This document shows positions 27,253-37,072 of a DNA stretch of 64,000 bases, one piece after another. Location: the NCBI RefSeq assembly GCF_000374865.1, contig NZ_KB895452.1, forward strand, positions 496,001-560,000. Reading direction: 5' to 3'. A program made the position numbers and the translations under genes. The notes under the pieces are model-generated. The model was not told the DNA's origin, ran no database searches, and was given only the letters and a program-made list of their open reading frames with translations. The number at the start of each line of letters is the position of its first letter. The first letter of the stretch is position 1. The DNA comes from Arthrobacter sp. 135MFCol5.1 (GTDB taxonomy: Bacteria > Actinomycetota > Actinomycetes > Actinomycetales > Micrococcaceae).

Positions 27253-28169
27253 CGTCCCTATCACCGGTCAACCCGGACCCGGCGGCCCCGGCGGTGTCGA
27301 CGCCGGATCCGGCCCTCCGCCCCGACCGTCCCTTTTCGCGCCGAAACCTTGTCCAGACGATTGTTGGCGGCTACCTGCCGCTGCTCATTGCCACGCTGGT
27401 GGTGTTCCTGCCCCTGCTCTGGATGGTCCTCAGCTCCTTCAAGTCCTCCGGCGAGATTGTCACCACGGACCTGAAGATCCTCCCGGAGAGCCTGAACCTG
27501 GAGAACTATCGGACCGCCATGACCACCGTCCCGTTTGGACAGTTCTTCCTGAACAGCACCATCGTTACCCTGGCGGGGGCCACCATCAAGGTGCTGCTCG
27601 CGATCCTGACGGCGTACGCGCTGGTCTTTGTCCGCTTCCCGTTCCGGAACTTCATCTTCCTGTTGATCCTGGTGGCCCTCATGGTGCCGCCGCAGGTCTC
27701 CATCCTGCCCAACTTCATCCTGATCGCCGGGATAGGCGGAAAGAACACCCTGTGGGGCATCATCCTGCCGGGCCTCGGCACCGCGTTCGGTACCTTCCTG
27801 CTGCGCCAACACTTCCGGACCCTGCCCGCCTCCATCCTGGAATCGGCGGAAATGGACGGGGCCGGGCACTGGCGCCGGCTGTGGCAGATCGTGGTTCCGG
27901 TCTCGGTCCCCTCCATTGCCACGGTGGCACTGGTGACCATCGTGACCGAATGGAACGACTACATCTGGCCGCTGATCATCACAGACCGGCCGGAGACCAT
28001 GACCCTCCCGGTGGGCCTGACGCTGTTGCAAAACAGTGAGAGCAACGCCGCCGGCTGGGGCGTGCTCATGGCCGGCGCCGTCCTGGTCATCGTGCCCATC
28101 CTGATCATCTTCGCGGCCCTGCAGCGCTACATCGTGGCGGGCCTCACCCAAGGCAGCGTGACCGGCTAA
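27249..28169 (+). CDS. CUT1-family carbohydrate ABC transporter permease (MalG-like)
   Basis: 306 residues, GTG start overlapping the first permease. Six helices with EAA-like loop SILESAEMDGAGHWRRLWQIVVPVSVP, and the conserved TEWNDYIWPL segment of MalG-type subunits. Forms the heterodimeric channel with the preceding gene. No ATPase gene is nearby; a shared MsiK-type ATPase encoded elsewhere is the usual partner in actinobacteria. Confidence 0.93.
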   Translation: MTSLSPVNPDPAAPAVSTPDPALRPDRPFSRRNLVQTIVGGYLPLLIATLVVFLPLLWMVLSSFKSSGEIVTTDLKILPESLNLENYRTAMTTVPFGQFFLNSTIVTLAGATIKVLLAILTAYALVFVRFPFRNFIFLLILVALMVPPQVSILPNFILIAGIGGKNTLWGIILPGLGTAFGTFLLRQHFRTLPASILESAEMDGAGHWRRLWQIVVPVSVPSIATVALVTIVTEWNDYIWPLIITDRPETMTLPVGLTLLQNSESNAAGWGVLMAGAVLVIVPILIIFAALQRYIVAGLTQGSVTG

Positions 28170-28227
28170 GCTGCCGGCCGCCGTCGAACTTCCACCTTCC
28201 ACAAGGCAACAACCGAAAGGAACTCTC

Positions 28228-29577
28228 ATGGCATTGCATCTGGACCGGAGGCATTTCCTGGGCCTGGCAGGGGCTACCGCCTCCGCGGCCGCCCTGGCAG
28301 CATGCGGCGGACCCTCAACCACCGGCGGCGGCCAGGCCACGTCCCAAGCGGCCGACATCGACTTCAGCGGGGTAAAGCCTGCGGCCAAGATCGACTTCTG
28401 GTCCAGCCACCCTGGCCAGTCCCAGGACGTCGAAAAGAGCCTGATTGACAAATTCCACGCCCAGAACCCGGACATCACGGTCAACCTGGTTACGGCCGGC
28501 GCCAACTATGAGGAGATCGCCCAGAAATTCCAGACCGCGCAGGCGGCCAAGTCGGGCCTCCCCGGCGTCGTGGTCCTGTCCGACGTCTGGTGGTTCCGCT
28601 ATTACACCAACGGCAGCATCATCCCCGTCGACAGCCTCACCAAGCAGCTGGACATGAAGATGGACGATTTCCAGAAGTCCTTGGTGGACGACTACAAATA
28701 CGACGGCAAGCAGTGGGCCCTCCCCTACGGCCGCTCAACGCCCCTGTTCTACTACAACAAGGATCACTTCGCCGCCGCGGGCCTGCCCGACCGCGCCCCC
28801 AAGACCTGGGACGAGTTCGGGGAATGGGCACCCAAGCTGAAGGCGAGCTCCGGCGCCCAGTACGCCTACATTTACCCGGCCCTGGCCGGCTATGCGGGGT
28901 GGACGCTGCAGAACATGCTGTGGGGCTGGGGCGGCGGCTGGTCCAACGAATGGGACATCACGTGCGACTCAACCGAGTCCGTGGCGGCGCTGCAGTGGGC
29001 CCAGGACTCGATCTACAAGGACAAGTGGGCTGGCGTCTCCTCCAAGGAAGCCGCTGACGATTTCTCCGCCGGCCTGACCTCCACCACCATTTCCTCCACC
29101 GGCTCGCTGCTGGGAATCCTGAAGTCCGCCAAGTTCAATGTGGGCGTAGGCTTCCTGCCGGGCGGCCCGAAGGCGCAGTCCAACGTATGCCCCACCGGCG
29201 GCGCCGGCCTGGGCATCCCGAGCGGGATCACCAAGGAGGAACAGCTGGCCGCGGGTACGTTCCTGAAGTTCATCACGCAGCCGGAGAGCACCGCGGAGTT
29301 CTCTGCCGCCACCGGCTACATGCCCACCCGCAAGTCTGCCGACATGACGGCGGTCCTGGCCAAGACGCCGCAGATCAAGACGGCCATGGACCAACTGGCC
29401 GTCACCAAGGTCCAGGACAACGCCCGGGTGTTCCTGCCGGGCGCAGACCAGGAGATGGCCAAGGCTGCCGCGAAGATCCTCACCCAGCAGGGCGACGTCA
29501 AGTCCTCCATGACGGACCTGAAGAGCACCCTGCAGGGGATCTACGACCGGGATGTGAAGCCGAAGCTGAAGGCTTAG
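28228..29577 (+). CDS. Extracellular sugar-binding lipoprotein of ABC transporter
   Basis: 449 residues. The N-terminus has a twin-arginine pair (LDRRHFLGLAG) and a lipobox LAAC with Cys26 as the lipidation site, suggesting Tat export followed by lipoprotein processing. The mature part has the family-1 binding-protein pattern (IDFWSSHPGQSQDVEKSLIDKF, YGRSTPLFYYNKDHF, YMPTRKSADM). RBS AAAGGAAC. Last gene of the importer operon, followed by a strong terminator. Confidence 0.93.
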   Translation: MALHLDRRHFLGLAGATASAAALAACGGPSTTGGGQATSQAADIDFSGVKPAAKIDFWSSHPGQSQDVEKSLIDKFHAQNPDITVNLVTAGANYEEIAQKFQTAQAAKSGLPGVVVLSDVWWFRYYTNGSIIPVDSLTKQLDMKMDDFQKSLVDDYKYDGKQWALPYGRSTPLFYYNKDHFAAAGLPDRAPKTWDEFGEWAPKLKASSGAQYAYIYPALAGYAGWTLQNMLWGWGGGWSNEWDITCDSTESVAALQWAQDSIYKDKWAGVSSKEAADDFSAGLTSTTISSTGSLLGILKSAKFNVGVGFLPGGPKAQSNVCPTGGAGLGIPSGITKEEQLAAGTFLKFITQPESTAEFSAATGYMPTRKSADMTAVLAKTPQIKTAMDQLAVTKVQDNARVFLPGADQEMAKAAAKILTQQGDVKSSMTDLKSTLQGIYDRDVKPKLKA

Positions 29578-29585
29578 CGCTTTTC

Positions 29586-29642
29586 GACACGCGAAAGCCC
29601 TGGCGAACCCCGTTTATGGGTTCGCCAGGGCTTTTGCGTGTC
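29586..29642 (+). terminator. Bidirectional terminator between the sugar importer and map
   Basis: A long stem (29594-29610 with 29618-29634, 7-nt loop) ends in TTTT; the outer bases GACACGC/GCGTGTC (29586-29592, 29636-29642) extend it. It separates the convergent binding-protein and map genes. Confidence 0.88.
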
Positions 29643-29683
29643 GCTGAAGAAAACACGCGTCGTACCGCTCTTGGCGGTTTGGC

Positions 29684-30511
29684 CTAAGGGATGGGAACGG
29701 GTGTGACGCCCAGCGGCACCAGGTGCTCCGCGCCGCCGTCGGGGGCCGAAAGCACCCAGATGCCCTTCTCATGCACAGCAACCGAATGCTCCCACTGGCA
29801 GGACCGCTTGCCGTCGGTGGTGACCACGGTCCAGTCGTCCTCCAGGACCGCGGTGTCGATGCCGCCACGGACCAGCATGGGTTCGATGGCAAGGCACAGG
29901 CCCGGCTTGATCTTCGGTCCCCGGTGGTTGGTGCGGTAGTTCAGCACGTCCGGGGCCATGTGCATCTCGGAGCCAATCCCGTGGCCCACGTAGTCCTCCA
30001 GGATGCCCAGGGGCTTGCCCGGAACGGAAGAGACATAATCGTCGATGGCGGCACCGATATCGCCCACATGGCTTCCCGTGGCCAGCGCCGCGATGCCACG
30101 CCACATGGCTGCCTCGGTGACGTCGGAGAGCCGCTGGTCTTCGGGATCCGCTGTGCCCACGATCACGGACCGCGCGGAATCGGAGTGCCAGCCGTCGACG
30201 ATGGCACCGCCGTCGATGGAAATGATGTCACCGTCCTGCAGGACCCGGCTGCCCGGGATACCGTGGACCACTTCCTCGTTCACGGACGTGCAGATGGTGG
30301 CCGGGAAGCCGTGGTAGCCCAGGAAGTTGGATTTCGCGCCCGCTTCGTTGAGGACCGCTGCAAAGACGTCGTCCAGGTGCTTGGTGGTGACACCGGGCAC
30401 CGCGGCGGCGACGGCGGCGTCCAGCGCGCGGCTGAGGACCAGTCCTGCTTCATGCATGGTGCGCATCTGGGCGTTGTTCTTGAATTCGATGCGGGGTTGG
30501 CCGAAGGCCAT
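29684..30511 (-). CDS. map: Methionine aminopeptidase
   Basis: 275 residues from ATG 30511 (AAAGGA 7 bp upstream), rather than an ATG five codons earlier. Removes the initiator Met. Metal ligands are visible in SIDGGAIVDGWHSDSAR (two Asp), the His of DYVGHGIGSEMH, Glu of AIEPMLVRG and Glu of CQWEHSVAV. Type I enzyme without the N-terminal SH3-binding extension. Downstream of adk in a secY-adk-map arrangement. Confidence 0.96.
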   Translation of the reverse strand: MAFGQPRIEFKNNAQMRTMHEAGLVLSRALDAAVAAAVPGVTTKHLDDVFAAVLNEAGAKSNFLGYHGFPATICTSVNEEVVHGIPGSRVLQDGDIISIDGGAIVDGWHSDSARSVIVGTADPEDQRLSDVTEAAMWRGIAALATGSHVGDIGAAIDDYVSSVPGKPLGILEDYVGHGIGSEMHMAPDVLNYRTNHRGPKIKPGLCLAIEPMLVRGGIDTAVLEDDWTVVTTDGKRSCQWEHSVAVHEKGIWVLSAPDGGAEHLVPLGVTPVPIP

Positions 30512-30583
30512 GGTGTGTCCTTTCAAATGGCTGAGGCTCCTCCCGGATTCCGGGAGGAGCCTCGATAACCGTGGCGCCTTGGG

Positions 30584-31162
30584 TCAGGCTGCCTGTGCGG
30601 CCTTGATGGCCTGCATCACGCGGTTGGTTACTTCGTCGATGGGACCGATCCCGTCCACCTGGGTCAGGATGCCACGCTCGGCATACTTGGCCACGACTGC
30701 CTCCGTCTGCTCGTGGTAGAGGTCAAGGCGGTGGCGGATGACGGCTTCGTTGTCGTCGCTCCGGCCCGTTTCCTTGGCCCGGCCCAGGAGGCGGTGAACC
30801 AGTTCCTCGTCGTCGGCCGTCAGCTGCAGCACCACGTCGAGCTTCTCGTCGCCGTCGGCGAGGATCTCGTCAAGGTAGTCCACCTGCGCGGTGGTGCGCG
30901 GGTAGCCGTCCAGCAGGAAGCCGTTTTCGACGTCGGATTCGCCCAGGCGGTCGCGGACCATCTTGTTGGTCACGCTGTCCGGCACGAAGTCACCGTTGTC
31001 CATGTACTTCTTCGCCTCGATGCCGAGCGGGGTTTCGCCCTTCACGTTGGCGCGGAAGATGTCGCCGGTGGAGATGGCCACAACGCCAAGGCGTTCTGAA
31101 ATCCGCTCCGCCTGCGTTCCTTTTCCGGAACCGGGAGGTCCAATAATCAGCATTCTCGTCAT
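30584..31162 (-). CDS. adk: Adenylate kinase, short form
   Basis: 192 residues. Interconverts 2 ADP and ATP + AMP. P-loop GPPGSGKGTQ at 8-17, NMP-binding RANVKGETPLG, and DGYPRTTAQVDYLDE. The LID is reduced to the short GRAKETGRSDDNEAVIRHR loop with no zinc Cys, as in most actinobacteria. The ATG overlaps the secY stop. Confidence 0.97.
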   Translation of the reverse strand: MTRMLIIGPPGSGKGTQAERISERLGVVAISTGDIFRANVKGETPLGIEAKKYMDNGDFVPDSVTNKMVRDRLGESDVENGFLLDGYPRTTAQVDYLDEILADGDEKLDVVLQLTADDEELVHRLLGRAKETGRSDDNEAVIRHRLDLYHEQTEAVVAKYAERGILTQVDGIGPIDEVTNRVMQAIKAAQAA

Positions 31163-32469
31163 CGCAAAAGCCCTTCGTAGTGACGTTGTTGTAGCTGCGC
31201 ATCAATCTGCTTGACGGTCTCCAGGCCAACGCCCACCATGATCAGGATCGAGGTGCCACCGAACGGGAAGTTCTGGTTTGCGTTGATCAGTACCAGTGCC
31301 ACCAGTGGAATCAGTGCCACGAAACCCAGGTAGAGGGCGCCGGGCAGCGTGATCCGCGAGAGCACGTACTGCAGGTAGTCCGCGGTCGGCCGGCCGGCGC
31401 GGATACCTGGAATGAAGCCGCCGTACTTCTTCATGTTGTCCGAGACTTCTTCAGGGTTGAAGGTAATCGCGACGTAGAAGTAGGTGAAGAACACGATCAG
31501 GAGGAAGTAAACCGCCATGTAGATCGGGTGGTCACCGCGGGTCAGGTTGTTGTTGATCCATTCAACCCACGGCTGGAGCTGCTCGCCGTTCCGGGGCTGG
31601 TTGAACTGTGCGATCAGCCCTGGAATGTAAAGCATGGAGGAAGCGAAGATCACCGGAATGACGCCGGCCATGTTCACTTTGATGGGAATGTAGGTGCTGG
31701 TTCCGCCCACGGTCCGGCGGCCGATCATCCGCTTGGCGTACTGGACCGGAACGCGCCGCTGGGACTGTTCCACGAAGACCACCAGGGCAACCGTGAGAAG
31801 GCCCACCACCAGGACGAGGAAGAAAGTCCCCGGTCCCTGGGAGGTCCAGATCGCGCCGAGCGAGGTGGGGAACTGCGCTGCGATGGAGGTGAAGATCAGC
31901 AGCGACATGCCGTTGCCCACACCCTTTTCGGTGACGAGCTCGCCCATCCACATGATCAGGCCGGTGCCGGCCGTGAGGGTGATGATGATCAGGATGGTGG
32001 TGATGATGCTCGTGTCCGGGATCACCGGGAGCTGGCAGCCCGGCAGAAGCTGGCCGGAGCGGGCCAGGGACACCAAAGTGGTGGCGTTGAGCAGGCCCAG
32101 GGCGATGGTGAGGTAGCGGGTGTACTGGGTCAGCTTGGACTGGCCCGATGCGCCCTCGTCGTAGAGCTGCTGGAACCGGGGAATGACCACCCGGAGCAGC
32201 TGGACGATGATGCTGGCCGTGATGTACGGCATGATGCCCAGGGCGAAGATGGACACCTGGAGCAACGCGCCGCCGCTGAAAAGGTTGACGAGCTGGTACA
32301 GCCCGCCGGCAGTCTGACCGTTATGCAAGCATTGCTGGACATTCTGGTAGTTCACACCGGGCGAGGGAATGAAAGCACCCAAGCGGAAGATGGTGATGAT
32401 TCCCAGCGTGAACAACAACTTGCGTCGCAGATCAGGCGTGCGAAAGGCCCGGCCAAATGCGCTAAGCAA
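31159..32469 (-). CDS. secY: Preprotein translocase subunit SecY
   Basis: 436 residues; ten-helix channel of the Sec translocon. I place the start at the TTG at 32469 (LLSAFGRAFRTPDLRRKLLF), because a perfect AGGAGGA (32473-32479) lies just upstream and the length then equals that of the family; the frame is open 19 codons further 5'. The cytoplasmic loop with MIGRRTVGGTSTYIPIKVN and the motif FNPEEVSDNMKKYGGFIPGIRAG are present. Coupled to adk by a 4-bp overlap. Confidence 0.96.
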   Translation of the reverse strand: MLSAFGRAFRTPDLRRKLLFTLGIITIFRLGAFIPSPGVNYQNVQQCLHNGQTAGGLYQLVNLFSGGALLQVSIFALGIMPYITASIIVQLLRVVIPRFQQLYDEGASGQSKLTQYTRYLTIALGLLNATTLVSLARSGQLLPGCQLPVIPDTSIITTILIIITLTAGTGLIMWMGELVTEKGVGNGMSLLIFTSIAAQFPTSLGAIWTSQGPGTFFLVLVVGLLTVALVVFVEQSQRRVPVQYAKRMIGRRTVGGTSTYIPIKVNMAGVIPVIFASSMLYIPGLIAQFNQPRNGEQLQPWVEWINNNLTRGDHPIYMAVYFLLIVFFTYFYVAITFNPEEVSDNMKKYGGFIPGIRAGRPTADYLQYVLSRITLPGALYLGFVALIPLVALVLINANQNFPFGGTSILIMVGVGLETVKQIDAQLQQRHYEGLLR

Positions 32470-32529
32470 GCGTCCTCCTGTGGTGTCAATAAGAGTGGGG
32501 TTGCGGAACTTGATAAATCCCGACATCCG

Positions 32530-32560
32530 AGTCTAACGGTTGGATGCGCGATGCGAACAA
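32530..32560 (-). promoter_or_regulatory. Candidate secY promoter
   Basis: TTGTTC (32555-32560), a 19-bp spacer and TAGACT (32530-32535) on the minus strand, about 60 bp before the secY TTG and downstream of the rplO terminator. It would let secY-adk-map be expressed apart from the spc operon. Confidence 0.4.
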
Positions 32561-32618
32561 TCCATCCCCGCCGGGGTGCGCCGGAAGGCAGGAAAAATTC
32601 GCCCGGCGGATATGGAAA

Positions 32619-32660
32619 ACTCCCGGTATCCGGGGCCAAAGCCCGCGGATACCGGGAGTT
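32619..32660 (-). terminator. Intrinsic terminator after rplO
   Basis: A perfect 14-bp stem (32619-32632 with 32647-32660) is followed on the minus strand by TTTT (32615-32619 region). It ends or attenuates the spc operon before secY. Confidence 0.75.
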
Positions 32661-32679
32661 CAACAGCTGGCGCCGTCCC

Positions 32680-33165
32680 TTAGAGGGCGGTGGTGCTTCC
32701 GCCTGCTGCGGCAATCTTTTCTGCGGCGCTGGCCGAGAATGCGTGGGCGGTGACGTCAACCTTGACGGTGATGTCGCCGGTGCCCAGCACCTTGACGGGC
32801 TGGTTCTTGCGAACGGCACCCTTTTCGACCAGGTTCTCCACGGTGACTGCGCCACCTTCCGGGAACAGCTCGTTGAGCTTGTCCAGGTTTACAACCTGGA
32901 ACTCAACCCGGAACGGGTTCTTGAAGCCGCGCAGCTTCGGCAGGCGCATGTGCAGCGGCAACTGGCCGCCGGCAAAGCCAGCCTTCACCTGGTAGCGGGC
33001 AGCCGTACCCTTGGTACCGCGGCCGGCGGTCTTACCCTTGGATGCCTCACCACGACCAACACGGGTCTTGGCGGTCTTGGCACCCGGAGCGGGACGCAGG
33101 TGGTGAACCTTCAGGGCGTTCTGCTTCTCAGCAGCCTGTGCCTTATCAGCAGTGTTCTCTGCCAT
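32680..33165 (-). CDS. rplO: 50S ribosomal protein L15
   Basis: 161 residues. Glycine-rich core [19 protein letters not shown] and [17 protein letters not shown] are diagnostic. Late-assembly 50S protein. Starts immediately after the rpmD stop; last gene of the spc block before the terminator at 32619-32660. Confidence 0.97.
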   Translation of the reverse strand: MAENTADKAQAAEKQNALKVHHLRPAPGAKTAKTRVGRGEASKGKTAGRGTKGTAARYQVKAGFAGGQLPLHMRLPKLRGFKNPFRVEFQVVNLDKLNELFPEGGAVTVENLVEKGAVRKNQPVKVLGTGDITVKVDVTAHAFSASAAEKIAAAGGSTTAL

Positions 33166-33372
33166 TTACTTCGCCTCCTCTACCTTTACCAGGTGCGGAA
33201 CCGTGTTGATCATCCCGACGGTCACGGCGTCGGCGGTGCGGACAACGGTGTGTCCGATCCGCTTCAGGCCGAGCGACCGCAGGGTGTCGCGCTGGTTCTG
33301 CTTGCCGCCAATGGCGGACTTGATCTGAGTGATCTCCAACTGAGCGTCGGAGGGGACCAGGTTCTTAGCCAT
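33166..33372 (-). CDS. rpmD: 50S ribosomal protein L30
   Basis: 68 residues. [30 protein letters not shown] is the L30 signature. Located between rpsE and rplO with no spacing to rplO. Confidence 0.96.
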   Translation of the reverse strand: MAKNLVPSDAQLEITQIKSAIGGKQNQRDTLRSLGLKRIGHTVVRTADAVTVGMINTVPHLVKVEEAK

Positions 33373-33374
33373 GA

Positions 33375-34091
33375 CTAGGCACCTGCCTTCGGGGCGAGAA
33401 GGGCCTTCACCAGTGCCTGGGGAGCAACCTCGTCCAGCGGCAGGCCGCGGCGTGCTGCCACGGATGCCGGCTCTTCGAGGCGCTTCAGGGCATCAACGGT
33501 CGCGTGAACGATGTTGATGGCGTTGGAGGAACCGAGCGACTTGGAGAGTATGTCGTGGATACCCACGCACTCCAGTACTGCACGGACCGGACCACCGGCG
33601 ATAACACCGGTACCGGCGGAGGCCGGACGCAGCATTACGACGCCGGCAGCGGCTTCACCCTGAACACGGTGCGGGATGGTGCTGCCGACGCGGGGAACGC
33701 GGAAGAAGGACTTCTTGGCCTCTTCAACGCCCTTGGCGATAGCAGCGGGAACTTCCTTGGCCTTGCCGTAGCCGACGCCGACCATGCCGTTACCGTCACC
33801 AACGACCACCAGGGCGGTGAAGCTGAAGCGACGACCACCCTTGACGACCTTGGAAACGCGGTTGATGGTGACAACGCGCTCTACGAACTGGTTCTTTTCG
33901 GCTTCACGGCCACCGTCGCGGCCGCCACGGCCACCGCGGTCGCCGCGGCCCTGGCCACGGTCTCCACGCTCGCCGCGACGGGCGCCACCACGGCGGTCCT
34001 CGGCAGCGGGGGCAGTGGTCTCAGCAGCTGCGGCTTCGGGCGCCTTCTGATCTGCAGACACAGTGTCCTTTTCCTTGTTTGCTTCGGTCAC
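33375..34091 (-). CDS. rpsE: 30S ribosomal protein S5
   Basis: 238 residues, GTG start overlapping the rplR stop. The canonical S5 core ([40 protein letters not shown]) begins near residue 65; the N-terminal part is an Ala/Glu segment followed by an RG/RGG-rich stretch. S5 at the mRNA entrance contributes to decoding fidelity and helicase activity. The RGG extension is much longer than in E. coli S5 (167 residues). Confidence 0.97.
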   Translation of the reverse strand: MTEANKEKDTVSADQKAPEAAAAETTAPAAEDRRGGARRGERGDRGQGRGDRGGRGGRDGGREAEKNQFVERVVTINRVSKVVKGGRRFSFTALVVVGDGNGMVGVGYGKAKEVPAAIAKGVEEAKKSFFRVPRVGSTIPHRVQGEAAAGVVMLRPASAGTGVIAGGPVRAVLECVGIHDILSKSLGSSNAINIVHATVDALKRLEEPASVAARRGLPLDEVAPQALVKALLAPKAGA

Positions 34092-34471
34092 AGTGACAGC
34101 CCACCTTCGCGTGCACCGTCGGCGACGGCGGCGATCCGGCCGTGGTACTTGTTACCACCACGGTCGAATACGACAGCCTCGACACCGGCAGCCTTGGCAC
34201 GTTCGGCAACGAGCTCGCCGACGCGCTTGGCCTTGGCAGTCTTGTCACCGTCGAATGCACGAAGGTCAGCTTCCAGAGTGGACGCGCTTGCTACGGTCTG
34301 GCCAATGCTGTCATCGACAACCTGGACAAATACGTGGCGTGCGGAGCGGTTGACCACCAAACGGGGGCGGGCAGCCGTACCGGCAATGCGCTTGCGGATA
34401 CGAAGCTGGCGGCGGCTGCGTGCAGCTGCCTTGCTCTTGTTCGTACGCTTCTTGTTAATGGCGATGGCCAT
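34088..34471 (-). CDS. rplR: 50S ribosomal protein L18
   Basis: 127 residues; binds 5S rRNA with L5. [32 protein letters not shown] and C-terminal [23 protein letters not shown] are typical. Two bp after rplF and overlapping rpsE by 4 bp. Confidence 0.97.
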   Translation of the reverse strand: MAIAINKKRTNKSKAAARSRRQLRIRKRIAGTAARPRLVVNRSARHVFVQVVDDSIGQTVASASTLEADLRAFDGDKTAKAKRVGELVAERAKAAGVEAVVFDRGGNKYHGRIAAVADGAREGGLSL

Positions 34472-34473
34472 GG

Positions 34474-35010
34474 TTACTTACCAGCCTTTCCGACCTTGCG
34501 GCGGATGACTTCGCCGGCGTAACGGATGCCCTTGCCCTTGTAGGGGTCAGGCTTGCGCAGCTTGCGAATGTTGGCAGCAACTTCGCCGACCTGCTGCTTG
34601 TTGATGCCTGAGACAGAGAGCTTGGTCGGACCCTCTACTGCAAAGGTGATGCCGGCCGGAGCGGAAACGCTGACCGGGTGGCTGAAGCCGAGAGCGAACT
34701 CAAGGTCAGATCCCTTGGCCTGAACGCGGTAACCGGTACCGACGATTTCAAGCTTCTTCTCGTAGCCTGCGGTGACGCCCTGGATCATGTTGGCGATCAG
34801 GGTGCGGGTCAGGCCGTGGAGTGAACGGGAGGCGCGCTCATCGTTCGGGCGGGTAACGGTCAGGGTGTTCTCGTCCAGGGCAACCTCGATGGGGCTGGCC
34901 ACAGTGTGGCTAAGCTCCCCCTTGGAACCCTTGACGCTGACGACAGAGCCGTCAACCTTGACCTCAACGCCGGCAGGAACGGTGATGGGGAGACGTCCAA
35001 TACGTGACAT
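34474..35010 (-). CDS. rplF: 50S ribosomal protein L6
   Basis: 178 residues; near the factor-binding region of the 50S subunit. [22 protein letters not shown] and the C-terminal signature [22 protein letters not shown] are present. RBS AAGGAAGAGA. Confidence 0.97.
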   Translation of the reverse strand: MSRIGRLPITVPAGVEVKVDGSVVSVKGSKGELSHTVASPIEVALDENTLTVTRPNDERASRSLHGLTRTLIANMIQGVTAGYEKKLEIVGTGYRVQAKGSDLEFALGFSHPVSVSAPAGITFAVEGPTKLSVSGINKQQVGEVAANIRKLRKPDPYKGKGIRYAGEVIRRKVGKAGK

Positions 35011-35028
35011 TATTCTCTTCCTTTCCCG

Positions 35029-35427
35029 TTACCAGACGTACGCGAGGACTTCGCCGCCCACGCCCTTCTTGCCGGCCTGCTTGTCAGTCAGGAGGCCGGA
35101 AGAGGTGGACAGGATTGCGATACCCAGGCCACCGAGCACGTGCGGGAGGTTGGTGGACTTCGCGTAAACGCGGAGACCCGGCTTGGAGATCCGGCGTACA
35201 CCGGCGATGGAACGCTCGCGGTTCGGACCGAACTTGAGTTCGAGGGTCAGCTTCTTGCCAACCTCTGCGTCCTCTTCCTTCCAGCCGGCGATGAAACCTT
35301 CGGCCTTGAGGATGTCGGCAACGCGTGCCTTGAGCTTGCTGTACGGCATAGTCACGGAGTCGTGGTACGCCGAGTTTGCGTTACGCAGGCGCGTAAGCAT
35401 ATCTGCGACAGGATCTGTCATTGTCAT
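35029..35427 (-). CDS. rpsH: 30S ribosomal protein S8
   Basis: 132 residues; central-domain assembly protein and, in E. coli, translational repressor of the spc operon. [16 protein letters not shown] and C-terminal [33 protein letters not shown] are diagnostic. It directly follows rplE: the rpsN gene that lies between them in many bacteria is absent. Confidence 0.98.
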   Translation of the reverse strand: MTMTDPVADMLTRLRNANSAYHDSVTMPYSKLKARVADILKAEGFIAGWKEEDAEVGKKLTLELKFGPNRERSIAGVRRISKPGLRVYAKSTNLPHVLGGLGIAILSTSSGLLTDKQAGKKGVGGEVLAYVW

Positions 35428-35509
35428 GTGGGCTCATGCCCTTCCTCATAACGGTTTCCGCCGTTCCGTCCCCTGGGGAGCGGAGCAGCCGGACCTTTTA
35501 CGTAGTTAA

Positions 35510-36091
35510 TTAAGCTTCGGTTTTGAACGGGAAACCAAGCGCCTTGAGCAGCGCACGGCCTTCGTCGTCGGTCTTCGCAGTGGTGACAACCGTGATGTCC
35601 ATACCGCGGACGCGGTCGATCTTGTCCTGGTCGATTTCGTGGAACATAACCTGCTCGGTAAGACCGAAGGTGTAGTTGCCATTGCCATCGAACTGCTTGC
35701 CACTGAGGCCGCGGAAGTCGCGGATACGGGGCAGGGCCAGGCTGACCAGGCGGTCCACGAATTCCCACATGCGGTCGCCACGCAGGGTTGCGTGTGCACC
35801 GATGGGCATGCCTTCGCGCAGCTTGAACTGTGCGATCGACTTGCGGGCCTTGGTAACCTGCGGCTTCTGGCCGGTGATCTGGGTGAGGTCGCGGACAGCG
35901 CCGTCGATCAGCTTGGAGTCCTTGGCGGCATCTCCAACACCCATGTTCACAACAACCTTCACCAGACGGGGTACCTGGTTCACGTTCGAGTACTTGAATT
36001 CATCCTGCAGCGCAGCCTTGATGGATTCGGCGTACTTGGTCTTCAGACGAGGAACGATCTTCGTTGCCGGGGTCTCGATAGTCTCGGTCAT
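35510..36091 (-). CDS. rplE: 50S ribosomal protein L5
   Basis: 193 residues; binds 5S rRNA and touches the P-site t[36 protein letters not shown] and [20 protein letters not shown] are the family signatures. The ATG overlaps the rplX TAA by one base. Confidence 0.98.
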   Translation of the reverse strand: MTETIETPATKIVPRLKTKYAESIKAALQDEFKYSNVNQVPRLVKVVVNMGVGDAAKDSKLIDGAVRDLTQITGQKPQVTKARKSIAQFKLREGMPIGAHATLRGDRMWEFVDRLVSLALPRIRDFRGLSGKQFDGNGNYTFGLTEQVMFHEIDQDKIDRVRGMDITVVTTAKTDDEGRALLKALGFPFKTEA

Positions 36092-36453
36092 TAGATGTCC
36101 TTCCCGGTGCTCTTGGACACGCGGATGCGGACGGTCTTCTTGACGCCGTTCTTCTCCACAGTGTCGAGGCGGAAGCCCACGCGGGTCGGCTTCTTGGTCG
36201 ACGGGTCAACCAGGGCCACGTTGGAAACGTGAATCGGGGCCTCTACAACCTCGATGCCGCCGGTCTTGGTGCCGCGCTGCGACTGTCCAACCCGAGTGTG
36301 CTTGGTGACGCGGTTAACGCCCTCAACCAGCACGCGGTTGGTGTCGGTGAAAACGCGCAGAACCTTGCCCTGCTTGCCACGGTCGCCGCCGCGCTCAGCC
36401 TTGGCGCCAGTGATGACCTGAACCAGGTCACCCTTCTTGATCTTTGCAGCCAT
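36091..36453 (-). CDS. rplX: 50S ribosomal protein L24
   Basis: 120 residues; initiator of 50S assembly with a KOW motif ([29 protein letters not shown]). Three bp after rplN. Confidence 0.97.
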   Translation of the reverse strand: MAAKIKKGDLVQVITGAKAERGGDRGKQGKVLRVFTDTNRVLVEGVNRVTKHTRVGQSQRGTKTGGIEVVEAPIHVSNVALVDPSTKKPTRVGFRLDTVEKNGVKKTVRIRVSKSTGKDI

Positions 36454-36456
36454 GGA

Positions 36457-36825
36457 CTAGAGCACCTCCGGAGCCAGAGAAACGATCTTCATGAACTTCT
36501 TGTCACGCAGTTCACGACCAACCGGTCCGAAGATACGGGTACCGCGGGGGTCACCGTCGTTCTTCAGGATCACAGCTGCGTTCTCGTCAAACTTGATGTA
36601 GGAACCATCCGCACGGCGGCGTTCCTTCTTGGTACGGACGATGACGGCCTTGACCACATCGCCCTTTTTTACGTTGCCGCCCGGGATTGCATCCTTGACG
36701 GTGGCGACGATGACGTCGCCGATGCCTGCGTAGCGACGGCCGGATCCACCGAGAACGCGAATGGTAAGGATTTCCTTAGCACCCGTGTTGTCGGCGACCT
36801 TCAGTCGCGACTCCTGCTGAATCAC
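36457..36825 (-). CDS. rplN: 50S ribosomal protein L14
   Basis: 122 residues, GTG start with AAGGAG 7 bp upstream. [46 protein letters not shown] is diagnostic. It is the first gene of the spc block, separated from rpsQ by 483 bp that hold a terminator and a promoter candidate. Confidence 0.98.
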   Translation of the reverse strand: MIQQESRLKVADNTGAKEILTIRVLGGSGRRYAGIGDVIVATVKDAIPGGNVKKGDVVKAVIVRTKKERRRADGSYIKFDENAAVILKNDGDPRGTRIFGPVGRELRDKKFMKIVSLAPEVL

Positions 36826-37072
36826 TATTTACTCCTTGCGTCGCGCCGGTTCTCAGGCCGTGGTCTTGCTACGGAATGAGCCTTGCGGAACGGTTGATCG
36901 GGGTGTCTCTTGACCTGCCTGGATTTTGCCAGACCAGGCCTAAACGCCCGTGCCAGAAGCAGTTGCTCCCATCCGGTCCGGGACGGATCCCGGGCGCACA
37001 GGGGCACTATGCTGTGGCACGCTTGTTTACGAGGTTGATGACGGCGCACAGAAGGCGCCATACAAACTCAAT

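Noticed and set aside
31528-33378. 616-codon plus-strand frame across secY, rplO and rpmD
   Set aside because: It runs antisense through three certain genes; composition is that of a shadow.
36825-37061. 78-codon minus-strand frame in the rpsQ-rplN gap
   Set aside because: No good start signal, Arg/Pro-rich composition of non-coding high-GC DNA, and it overlaps the predicted spc leader.
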